From the NCBI GenBank assembly GCA_020137815.1, contig CM035353.1:8587298-8651297 (forward strand): a stretch of 64,000 bases of DNA, read 5' to 3'. Below, piece by piece: positions 23,277 through 36,100 of the stretch (position 1 is its first letter; every line of letters begins with the position of its first letter). Below the pieces are notes generated by a model. It was not told where the DNA came from. It was given only the letters and a program-made list of their open reading frames with translations, and did no database searches. The position numbers and the translations under genes are program-made. Origin of the DNA: Hormiphora californensis (Eukaryota > Ctenophora > Tentaculata > Cydippida > Pleurobrachiidae).

Positions 23277-23902
23277 TTAATCATAGGAAAAATTACAAAA
23301 TCCAGGTGGGCAGAATTTTTTCTTTGCTTTTTGGAAGTTTCGAGTTTGTCAAACGAAAAGTTGAGTGCTTGGATTGGAAACGCGCAGCTCCTGAAAATTG
23401 CACGCGCATCAAATAAATGCATTCAAGAATTGATTTTACCGCGTGTTACGTATATTTTGCTGAAACACTCCGCTGAACAAATTCATTGTTTTGGATTTTG
23501 AGGCATTTTGGCCATAACCAAATCATGGGGACACTTTTAGAACACTTCCGTCTTTATCTCGGTTATGTTTAGAGAGATATCGCACATCCATCACAGGAAC
23601 TGATTTGATATGTTCGATACAAAAAGAACCAGTTGTTTTACTAAAAAACGGTTATAGCATAAAGATAAAGATAAAGATTTATCATTAAATATTAAAACGC
23701 TGTGATAATGAGAGGTAACTGACACACACACAATAGGTCCCAGTGGGGCGGGTTAATTCTGGGTCTCCTCAGCTCTAACAGGGTCCGTTTCACAGATAAT
23801 TTGGTCTACACTCTCTCTCTCTTATTGCACGGTCACATAAACAACAGTGTTCTGGCACTCTCTCACACATTGGAGGTAATGGTATGATGGTAGAGTTGTG
23901 TT

Positions 23903-24063
23903 TTACCACTTCCCTCGGTAACTGCCCCGGTTGTTACCCCGGTAACCACCTCCTCCCTGCTGTTGGTAACCACCTCCCTGGTTGTTGTTATGGTAACCAC
24001 CCCGGTAGTTTCCTGTGGATGAAGAGAGGATTAGATGGTTATTACTCATGATTAAAATAAATC

Positions 24064-24138
<75 letters not shown>

Positions 24139-27100
24139 GACTGTCTGTCTGTATCTCGAGATATGTCTACATCATACCTCCGTATCCTCCCCGGTTTCCA
24201 CCGCCATAACCACCTCCGTAGCCGCCACCACCACCTCCGCCATAACCACCTCGATAACCACCGCCACCACCTCCTCCGTAACCACCTCGGTTTCCATAGG
24301 GAGAGTACCGGTTGTCACGGTAACCACCACCGCTGTTATTATTGTTGTACCTCTGGTTTCCTGGAGAAGAAGGGGGATTTAATAATCATGGACTAATTGG
24401 ACTTCATTCAAAGACTCCCTATACTGTAAAACTAGATATTTTGGTGAGATTTTTATTTTCGCTCTTTATTTTTGGCTGGAAAATCCGCGAAAATTAATTC
24501 CGCGAAAATATTTTGGACGATTTTTTACAGAAAGCTCGTGCAAGTTATTTCAGGATGCCACATTTTTTACTTTTAGTACTAAGTCAACGACAATCGGTTC
24601 ATCAGATCAGCAATGAGAAAATGCTCACATTTCATTGGTCTACGCCAAGCAGGTCTGGTGTCTCATGGCAATGATGACTGCACTCTTGGCGTAATTAGAC
24701 AATAGACTAGGACCGTGAAATGGGGGTAGCAGTGGGATTAGCGAAAATTAAAATCGCGAAAATAGTAAATTTTGATCAAATCGCGAAAATTAATTGCCTC
24801 GAAAATATCTAGTTTTACAGTATTCTAGAGGGACAACTTACCACCACGGTACAGGCTGTTGTTGTGATAGTTATTGTTGTGATAGGGACGGGGGCCTCCT
24901 CGGGGACTGTTGAAGGACCTCCTCTTCCTGTGTGTCTTTAGGTACTCCTGTCCGTCACTGTTGTACTTCTTAACCCTCTCCTTGATCTCCTCCTCTGTAC
25001 CATCCACATACTCAATCTGCAAGGGAGGGAGGGGTGAGGGGTGGGAACGGGACTTGAGGGACGGGAGGGATTTGAGGGAGGGGGTCAGTGCATTACAATG
25101 ATCTGATCATTACCTCGGCAACTTGTTCGGGTATGTATGGGACGGTGAGGTAGGCCTTCATCTCATTATGCAGATCAGATGGGATATCTTCAGGTTTGTC
25201 AGCCTCTGGGACACCTGCAACCCTCTCCTTTAGGACATCTTCAGATGGTATTATCATGACAGCACGTCTCTTGTATCCACCTGGGTTGAGAGTTCAATAT
25301 TAGGGGTGATAATTGGTCTTTTGTAACCACCTAGGGGTGCAGGTGATGATGGGGTCAATTACGGTACTTTTCTAATTGTATGTGATGTTTTTGTAGGTAC
25401 CTGTACCGAAATAGTGCTACAATCTAGTAGTCTAGTTTGTAACACAACATACCATTAAAGTAGCCTAATAGTGCTACAATCTAGTAGTCTAGTTTGTAAC
25501 ATACCATTAAAGTAGCCTAATAGTGCTACAATCTAGTAGTCTAGTAACACAACATACCATTAAAGTAGCCTAATTTCCTGCGTTGAGCAGCGCTCTGACA
25601 GTTGTGCTGATCGATGATGTAGTTCCGGGCTCTCCTTCCTGCCAGATCGAACACAATACGGAGCATGTTCTCGGCATGATTTACCATTCCATACCCTATC
25701 CTGCCTCCCTTAGCCTTCTTCCTTGCTTCAACTGCATCACTCATCCTCTTCAGAATGTAGGATGTTCCCAGGATGTTGTAACTGGGTAATTAGTTGTTAA
25801 TTCGTTGTTAATTAGTCTATAATAAGTCGTTAATTGCTAATTGGTTGCTAGAGTAGAACACACTCACTGTTTATCAGGGTTATCCAGTACTAGCTGTTTC
25901 ACATATGTTGATTTCCCTGCCCCCGGGAATCCCACCATCATGACCACCTCACACTCCTCTCTGGATGCAGGAGCAGCAGGGCCACGCACCTTGCCCTCAT
26001 ATTCCTGGAATTCAGTGTTGAAAGGGTGGGGAGCAGAGATAGATAAAGAGGGGAAGGTGGGAGCAGAGATAGATAAAGAGGATAGTCATAGGAGTAGAGA
26101 GAGTTAAAAAAAGGGGATAGCAGAGAGAAATAATAGGGGTGCACATGAGCGGAGCATGGTAGGGAGGGTTTAAATGATTTAATATCAAGATTCAAGATAG
26201 TTAAGTTGTTTCTCCTTCATAATGCACTACACCACGGTGTAATGGTAACCATTACATTCTTTGGATGGGTGATGTTGTGACGTCCAAAGCTAATTAACCT
26301 GATCACGATGTGTGACGCACAACTCTAGTTTAACAGTTCACATTTTGAGAGGCGAGATATATGTTTTCAAGGGCAATAACTAAACCAGGTTGTACCTGAA
26401 TGAAGGTGACCTAACAGCTTACTAAGGAAGTAAGCTGTTAGCTATCACAAACCTGGATGAATGTGTACCCCTCAGGGGTGAATTACCTGGATGAATGTGT
26501 AGCCCTCAGGGGTGAAAGTCTCCTCAGCAGTAGCAGATGTGATCAGTGTGAAGGGCATGTTACGTGTTCCTATTGTAGGGAATATTGTCTGTCCTCTCAT
26601 CCCCTCAGGAAGGGTAATGGCTGCCTCACCAAGCTGCTCCTTGTTCTTATAGAAACTAGAGAGAGAGAGGGGATTTAGTGTGAAGTTCTCAGGAGATACT
26701 ACTGCATTTGGTAACGAAGTTACCCCTCCCTTGCCGGTGCGCGAAGCGCTCCAAACGAAGGCCGCGAACAGAGTGTGAGGTGTCTTCGATACTACTGCAT
26801 GCAGATGAGATTCCTGTGGCTACACCCTCATATTTCTAGTTGAATTGTTGTATTATTACCTGACGGTGTTCTCAGTTGTATCGATTGCTACAGTTATGAT
26901 ATCATCCTTCTCAAGTCGTCCACCCTCCTTCTCTTTCTCGTAGTATGCCTCACCCTTGGATCCCTCCACATACTGCTTACCTGTGCAGTAGTGAACATGG
27001 TTACATACGGTCAGGAATTACACACAGACCAGACCAAGTTACACAAATGGTAATGGGTTACACATGTTTGTGTACCGGTAATTTAAACTTACCAAAGTTG

Positions 27101-30100
27101 TCGATTGCCACACTCAGATCGTCCATCCCCAGCACAATGTCTGCTGTCTGGACACTAACTCCAATCCTGAACTGACACTTTTCAACTCCAAAATTCTCGA
27201 AGATTCTACATTCAAGCTTCTCCTTAAGCTTCACAGCAAAGCATACCTAATGGGAGAGCTTGTTAAATGGGATTTATGTGTAGGGAAATTTATTGACAGC
27301 CTTCTTCATTAAATGTGATTATTTAACTGAACACCAAAATATTTCCTTTTTTGAATATGAATGAATTATACCTTGCCACTATCAAATCCATAGGTAGTTC
27401 TACCGCATGTCCACAACTGAGAGAACCCTGACTCAACCCTGTTAGATCCAGTCATACCCCGATCTTCTATCTTCATCCATACATCAGAGTTGAAGAAGTC
27501 AAGGGCCACCACTCCCTCCTCCAGTTCCAATCCCTTGTCCTCAGGGGGAGGTGGCTTCCTAGAATGGGAGGGGAGGTAATTAGCGGCAAATCACAATGGA
27601 GCATTTCTTGCTCGACCCCCTCTCTCTCCTGGCGCACCCCGTTCGAACAAAACAATAACTTACTGGGACACGGGTGGTCTATTGTTAAGAGATCGCCTTT
27701 CCTCTGTCTTCTTGGGAGTGCTATCTTTCTTGGGTGTCTCTGTATCAGCTGCTTTTCCCTCTCCATCAGCTTCCTTTGATACATCAGGTTGTGCGTGATC
27801 TCCTAAGATAGAGTAGAGAGCGGGGTTAGCTTGTTCGTGATGTGCGCGCATTGGAAATGTTAACAATTTGTACTTTCATAACGCCGCGCGCCACTTGTCC
27901 GATGAATTGAAAGCCCGATTCATTAGATTTCTCTACCGTCGTAGCCGCCTAAACCGTGTCACGCACGAGACATAGCATGACTAAATAGGGCAAGTGCAGT
28001 GATACAGAGTGTGTAAATACTAAATTAGATTGAAAACATAGCCCCAGATTGAATGAGTTTTGAGTTTTTTGGGGGGACGGGGTCACGGTCATTCAGTTTG
28101 AAGCCAATTTCCAAAGTTAGCTTCAATAGCAGACACCTTTTAAATCACAGGAAGATTTAACCAAGAGACCAAAGTTCAAAACTTCCTGCTTTGTTAGTCA
28201 CTAATCTAATGGATTAGTGACTAATATTAACCGATATATATCGGGTATATTGGCGGCTACGACAGTTGAATTCCAATTAAATAAACTCGAGAGATGTTAT
28301 GATAAAACAATAAGGTGTGTATAAGTCATAACATCCAACACTGAAAGCTCTCAAAATATTTTAAAGTTTTCAGTGTCTCTCAGCATCACGCTCTGTCTCT
28401 CTTTCTTTATCGTGTTACACATGGAGCTGACAAAGAAAGTCTAGTACTGTGGAACACAAAACATTATCGTGTGTGTGTTCCCAGCAGAGTTCAGGAAAAT
28501 ACCAGGTATGCGGTTAGAAGTTTTCCGTGTTGATCGTTTTAGTTGGCCAGGTGCCAAGAAGGCCCGATTTGAAGGCATTCTTAACCATCAGTTTAGCACC
28601 ATGGTACCCGGAAGCTTGGGACTTTGCCAAGAAGTACGTGGTAGGAACCTGGACCCCCATTTTCCTGCACACAGCTCCATACCGTTGGAAGATGGTAGAT
28701 TTGCAAACACCACTCGGTCTCTCACTCAACTCCGATTTCTTGGCCTGACCCAGTTTGTATTCGTAATACTCAACCTCTCTCTCAAACTCCCATCTGTTCT
28801 TAGCGTCACGGGCACTGTCAGTGTAAGCAAGGCCAGTTTGTGTTCTCAGGCTCTCCCAGGAAGCGTTAATCAAACCCCAACCAGCGGACCTGTCTTGAGC
28901 CTTGAAGTTGGGTGCCAGTCGTACAGAGTGGGTCTCGATAACAGGCTCAGACACCTTGAAGGGAGGGGGGACCTTGTAGATGTAACTCTGGATCCGTTTG
29001 TAGATGGCTCTCTCAGCGGTATCCTTACAGAATCCAGACCGGGGGAAGACATACTTGGAGATGTAGATAGGACGGACAAGCTGTGAGAGAAGAGCACCCT
29101 GTACACCAACCACATTGTACATAGCCAACTTATCACTAGCACAAGCCACAAAGTTCTTCTTCTCGGCTGCTGAGGCCTCAGTAAGGAACTGGAACCTATC
29201 CTTGGCCCTGACACGTGTCTGTAGAGCCCCAGGGAACCCCATTTCGGATGGGACTCGGGAGGGTTTGCTGTTACTGAATCCTCTGAATCCCTGCTTTGGC
29301 TCCGCAGTACTAGCATCACCAGGGCTCATGGTACTCTTCACCAGTACTAACTCGTATGAAGGGTTCAGCTCGTACATGTTACCACCACTCCTACTTTGTA
29401 CAAGGTACTCCGAACTAGGACCCATCTCAAGTTGACTAAATAGAAACAATCTGAAGGCCCTAATGACAAGAATCTCAGCAGTAGAATCAATCACACGGGT
29501 ACCATCAGGTTTCAGATGTCGCTCCATAGTGTTACCTAGCCCCATTGCCGAGGCGATAAGAACATACTCCGATAGCTCGGTACTTCCCTTCTTAGCCAGG
29601 AATAGTCCAGCAATATTTCCTGCCGCAGCCCTGTTTCCTGCCCCATCCTTCACTACATCAACCACATTCTTCATCAGATGATCGTTAACCGATGTGCACA
29701 TCATGATGTCCTCTGCGTTGTACTCATCGTTCCGTGTCTTTAGGGGGTTACTTTCCACGTACTTTATAGCTGTCATGGCGGCAATAGATCGGGCATGTGC
29801 CTGGGTAGGTGCAGCCTCGGTGAAGATACAGTTGTCAGTGATCTTGATAACACATTTGTAGAGAGGGTACTGGTAGTTGGTTCCTTCAACCTGCGTCTCC
29901 TCCACCATCCATCCCTTCATCCCACTGAACTTCTTCTCAAGCCACTGGAATGCAGGTACAGCTCCCTGACTCTCCCCCGGAGCACTGTACATGTGGTGTG
30001 CGTTCTGTCTGAACTCTCTCATCTTTCTGATCTCATCACCACTGTCCCCTGTGAGGTGGTCCACCATCTGTTGCCACCCAGGGATGTTGAGATCCACAAT

Positions 30101-33100
30101 GGAGGTATAGGCTGCCTCGTGTTTAGCCATCTTGTCAGTGTTACCAGCTCCCACCCAGACCCTGTTAGGGTAGGCGGGGATTGTCAGTGTCACCACGTGA
30201 CGGTTCTGGGTCATACAGGAGAAGTTCTTGGCAAGGGACTCGTACTTGAAACCCTCAAAGTGTGGGCCCTGTGAGATAATCTGTGCGGGATGTTGTTCTG
30301 CGGCAGATTGTTTCCCGCCTGCCAACATGGAATTACCCTGGCCACCACGACCCCCTCCACCTCCACCTCGTCCACCATTTTGCCGGGAATAGCTCCCGAA
30401 ACCACCGCTATTGTTGTTGTTGTTTTTAGAGGTCCAAATGAAGGAGTTACCAGCCATACCACCAGCACCACCGTAACTACTTTTGTGATCGCTATCACCC
30501 CGACCTCTTCCTCCTCTACCTCGACCTCTACCTCGACCACCCCGATCTCCCCTACCCCGTCCACCGCCCCTACTAAACTTGCTCTGTGGTGGTCCAGTGT
30601 GCTCCGTGGGGGGACGTTTTAGATAGTGACTCTGATCTGGGTACCCCTGAGGTGCATAGTCCTCCTGAAGCATTACCTCCGGCTGGTAGGTGTGGGTTGC
30701 ACCACCCACCTCGTACTGCTGATCGTACTGCTGACCATACTGCTGGCTATACAGAGCCGCGGTCGCATAAGCTGCACTGTTATACGCCATGCTGAGCTAG
30801 GTGAGTGTGTGAAGGGAGGGGTGAGGGGGGATAATTGGATCTTTACGAGGAGAGGATAGAGATCAAAGGAGAAAGAGGTATCCCAATATGGTTATATATA
30901 AGAAATGCTGTGATATTAGAGAGTACCGTAACATGTTCGGGGAGAGGGTGCGGTGGCCTAATAATAGTTGAGGTGTTGTAATCTGTACCATTGATCATTG
31001 AGCTGTTGCAATTCCAATTTCATTATTTTTACCCCCCCCCCCCTACGCCATACGCAAATTGCCATATGCTTCATGCCATGTATGCTATGTGGGCTTAAAC
31101 CGAATTTTAGAACGAATTTTTCAAAGAAAAAGTTAGAAAAATATATTGATCAAGATTGGCCAATGGCCATCACCCGTGAATCACAAAATTATTTCCGTTG
31201 TGAAAGCACTGTGTTATCATATATACACTTAATTGATTGATTGATTTTAATTAATTCTTTTACGTGGTATTTCGTGGCCCCAGAGTACAGAACCACTTTG
31301 TGCTGTTGTCACAATTTTAAAATTTAACCAACCCATGAGTATTTTGTTTTATAACTTTGAATTGAAGAACATTTAATTCATTTTGTAAGTCACGACTAAA
31401 GAATATGACGGATTGGGGTATAATTTAGGGTAGCGGGCTGATGGGGTTTAGGTAGTGGGCTGATAGGGTTTAGGTAGTGGGCTGATAGGGTTTAGTTAGT
31501 GGGCCTGGACGGGTTATAGTTAGGGCAGCGGGTTGACAGAAGAAAACAAACGAGTTTATGATGAATATTATAATTTTTCTGGCAGGTTGGCAGACACTGA
31601 ATTTGGGGTAACTAGATTGTGGTAGCCGGAAGGTAATAAATAAGTTTTCACAATTTCAAATAACGAAATTGTGGAAACTAATTTGTGGTACCAAGGCCAA
31701 CTACAAAATTGTTGCCACAAACTTAGAGTCTAAAATAACCACCCTGCCAAGTTAAAACAAACATTAAACATTTAATTGTGCAAAAAGCAATATCTCTAGA
31801 TAGCGGCATTATATTTCCTGTTAAAGTGAGAGATAACAGCAGAAATATTCTTGAAAATCGATCTGTAAAATCCTTAAAAACTAAAAAACTAGTAACGCTC
31901 ACGCTCCAAGTATGTAACATATTTAAAGTGGCAAGTGCACGTGCAAAAATCCTGTATTTTTAATATTGCACGTGCAATACAGTACAGCTGCACGTGCAAT
32001 ATTAAAAACATAGATACACAAGAAGTCACATGAGATATTTTTATTCATCAAGGATTATACAGATGATTCCTACTAACTGTTCTTCCTCACTTTAAAGTTT
32101 AAGGTCAGATGGAGGGCCGGGGGAGGTGGTCTTGGTAACGAAATAACGCCTACCTTGCAGGCACGCTAAAACGTGCCATACTACCGCGATCCGATGCCTT
32201 AAAAGTCCGTTTCAAGCGACTTGACCCGTAATTCTTGGAATTTGGACGCATTGCACGTGTATTTACAAAGGGGAAATCCTGAATTTCCAGGAATCTCAGA
32301 TCAAGTCGTTTGAAACGCACTTTAGTTACGAGGCGTAATTTCGTCACCAAGAGGTGGTCCGGGGGTCAAAAAGTTCACTGTTGATATTTGATCCGGCTCG
32401 AAGTCCGAAAAGCCGGACCAAATATCAAAAGTGAATTTTTTTGACACTGGAATCCCTCTGGTAATACTAGATCTGTCCCGAGGGTTTTCAGCCGTACCAA
32501 TCATATGGAAATATACCGCTTTATTTAGCTTTCTCAGTGAATACACTCAAAAGGGAGGGGCCCTCAAAAGTTGTAAGATGCTTTCAATCTCGACAACAGC
32601 TTACAAATACAAGGGGATGTATTCTTGAGCCACACACACGTCACACAAACATAATATATCGCATTCTCCAACAGTTCCAACCTATGGCTCACTGTTAAAC
32701 TTAAGTCACGAAAGTTGATAAAAGACAGCTAATGAACGCGTTCATAATGCATATGTTGGGACATTTTTCTAATTAAACCAAAATTAAATTAAAACTAGTC
32801 GGCTGAAGAGAAATTAATTCAAATGGATCACTTTTTATAAGTACATAATATTTAGAACAAAGAGAAAAGGTCGAATAATACTGTGTGATTTTAAATGACT
32901 GAGACTGGTATATTGCGAATTGCGTGAAAACTATGGCATCTTTCGACTTCAAATTTTGGGACATGATAAAACTAGGTTGTAGCAATTTTCTCCTAGTTTT
33001 ACAGCAAATTTCAATGTTCCTGAATGAATCTATTGCCCAAAAACCTCCTCCAACTTTACACAGTCATATCTCTGGAGTCTAATGAGATAGAGAGTTCACA

Positions 33101-36100
33101 TTTTTAGGAGAGACAGATAAGACGATTTCGAATGTTTTGTCTGCTTTACGAGTTGCTACATTTTACCATTTGTTCACAGGAACTGTTTAAAGTGATGTAA
33201 CACGCTCTAATTAGGCCAAATTTAGGTCATTTTACCCCTCAAAGATCACATGTCCAGCTGCATCTAGTGGGCTAATGAGGCCTTGAACACGCATACGTCA
33301 CGTGTTACTGTAGAGCTACAGCTCTCCTTTTCCATCTTGAACCAGCAGACATGATCATGGTGTCTGGAAGTGGTAACAAGCTGTAGAAAACCAGACAGAC
33401 TAGACGCTCTCTACTTCAACGTATCACTCTCTCCCTTTCTCGTTATAAGGTCACGTGACTGGAATTGGGATCTCGACATGGGAGAGAGAGAGAGAGAGAG
33501 AGAGAGAGTGTGTGTGTGTATGTGTGTGTGTGAGAGAGAGAGAACGCTTTGTAGACATTGTGATCATGTCGAGATCCCAATTCCAGTCACGTGACCTTAT
33601 AACGAGAAAGGGAGAGAGTGATACGTTGAAGTAGAGAGCGTCTAGTCTGTCTGGTTTTCTACAGCTTGTTACCACTTCCAGACACCATGATCATGTCTGC
33701 TGGTTCAAGATGGAAAAGGAGAGCTGTAGCTCTACAGTAACACGTGACGTATGCGTGTTCAAGGCCTCATTAGCCCACTAGATGCAGCTGGACATGTGAT
33801 CTTTGAGGGGTAAAATGACCTAAATTTGGCCTAATTAGAGCGTGTTACATCACTTTAAACAGTTCCTGTGAACAAATGGTAAAATGTAGCAACTCGTAAA
33901 GCAGACAAAACATTCGAAATCGTCTTATCTGTCTCTCCTAAAAATGTGAACTCTCTATCTCATTAGACTCCAGAGATATGACTGTGTAAAGTTGGAGGAG
34001 GTTTTTGGGCAATAGATTCATTCAGGAACATTGAAATTTGCTGTAAAACTAGGAGAAAATTGCTACAACCTAGTTTTATCATGTCCCAAAATTTGAAGTC
34101 GAAAGATGCCATAGTTTTCACGCAATTCGCAATATACCAGTCTCAGTCATTTAAAATCACACAGTACAATTCCAGCCAACCAATGATAAATTAATTTTGT
34201 TACAATTAGGAATAATCATGTACTTTTTTAAATATAAACTGCACAACATGTCACAACATATACATTTGTCATTAGCCTACTTTACAATTTACTCCTAAGC
34301 TATGGTTGTGTGCAGAAAACTTAACCTTTGTAAATAGCCCAATCCATCAATCGCTGTCTAAATTTTAGATTTGTTTGTTATGTAAGGGCAGATTAAAAGG
34401 TCAATGTCGCCCTATGGAAACAATTCAGCAGCAAGAAATTTTTCACAGAGCCTAAGGGTCCACGAGCAACCCAAACACTTAACAGCATGTAGTGTGTGCA
34501 AATGTATTTCAGTAATGCCTGTGTTTGGCCATACCAAACGAATACCTGAAACGATGCAAAATCAACACTAGTTAAGCGTCTGCATTAGTGGGGGTAGTGC
34601 TGATTAGCTCCCCACACTTAATTGATAGTTGGAATGGTGCCATAACGTGGCGAGGCTATACGCCATTAAATGGTTTTGAACTTAACTATGCCATTGTGAA
34701 AATTCTAACTGTTGTCAGCTATCTCTAACCGTTGGCGTTAGTTTCGTCAAAGTAGCAAGTTAAATCATTCATGATGCGGCTGATTTGGTACTTACCGCAG
34801 TAACGCCAGACGGTGGATAGTAAAAAAACGAACAAAGGCTGCATGAGACATCCTAGGGGCACAACAGCCAAAATTTAGCGCGAACCAACCAACAATTCCT
34901 GTAGGAAATTTAAACTTTGCGAGACGGAACTTTTAAGTGTCCAGCATTCGGGTTTAGTTGCTTGCCTCAAACACGTACACACCGAAGCCATGTTGACAGC
35001 ACGTGCTCGATGTGACTAACTTTCAAATCCGAATTTTTCGTACAACCCATTTATTGAAGTCTTTAAGCAACTGTCAAAAACGATCATCGCGGTGATTGAA
35101 CACTTGGGCATCACACCACAAACACTTAAAAATTCATGTATGCATTCATGTTTATTAAAATATGTGTTTCTGAAAAGACGGGATCAAAGTCCACCATATG
35201 CTCACCAAGCACCCAGTTTTATCTGCCGTCACCCCACTACAATAGGGGTGTATATAGTTTGCTAGAAACACAGAGACTGTGTATTAGGTCTGACTGAGTC
35301 TAGTTTTGATTCTAGCTCCAATCACCCAGTCCCACAGAGGAACACTTTTTTCGTGCCAAGTCTACTTGGGAGAGATACTCTGTGTCGGGTTCCACCCCCA
35401 CCACTGTCTTATACAACTCTAGCATCTCCGCCCTACAGAGCTTGCTGGGCCGATAACTAGCCTTCAACTCTTGTAATGCTTCACGTCGCCGAGCTAAGGG
35501 TACCTCTTTGCCAACAAAATCAGACGAATCGGCGGGTGGGGTAAAACACAGTCCCTCAAAACCGTCCAGCACCTCCCAATTTACTGTGTCAGGCAATGAG
35601 AGACACGACCACCAACCTGCGTACTTGGACAACTTTTTACTTGTAGGTAGTCTGGTTGTAAACTGAGCAAACTCGGGCCTGTTCAAGCGGGCTAAATTAA
35701 AAGTTTCCGCCCGTGTAAATATAGATCGCTCGATACTGCGCATGAAGGAGCGACAGTTGGTATGGAGGTACCTGTTGACATAGACCGGTTGGAGGACATT
35801 TGAGAGATGTGCCCCTTGGATACCGACAATGTTATACATCATCAGTAGGTCGGAGGGAGATACCAGGTTAGTCTTTTCAGATGAGGTAGAGGTTGTGAGG
35901 CGGATAATGTTGCCATACCGTTCTACCTGTACTGGATACTGAATCCTCTCAGGGTGTGACTGATCTGACGCAACGCAATTCTTCTTCCTCGACTCGGATA
36001 TAGAGGCACTGCCAAGTGGTGGGGTATTGGTTATCATCACTACGTCAAAAACTGACTTTATCTGCCATTTCCCGTCCTTCAGCTTATCAAATAGTCCACT

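Noticed and set aside
33370-33675. Identical peptides on both strands at 33.4-33.7 kb
   Set aside because: They reflect the two arms of the foldback element, not genes.
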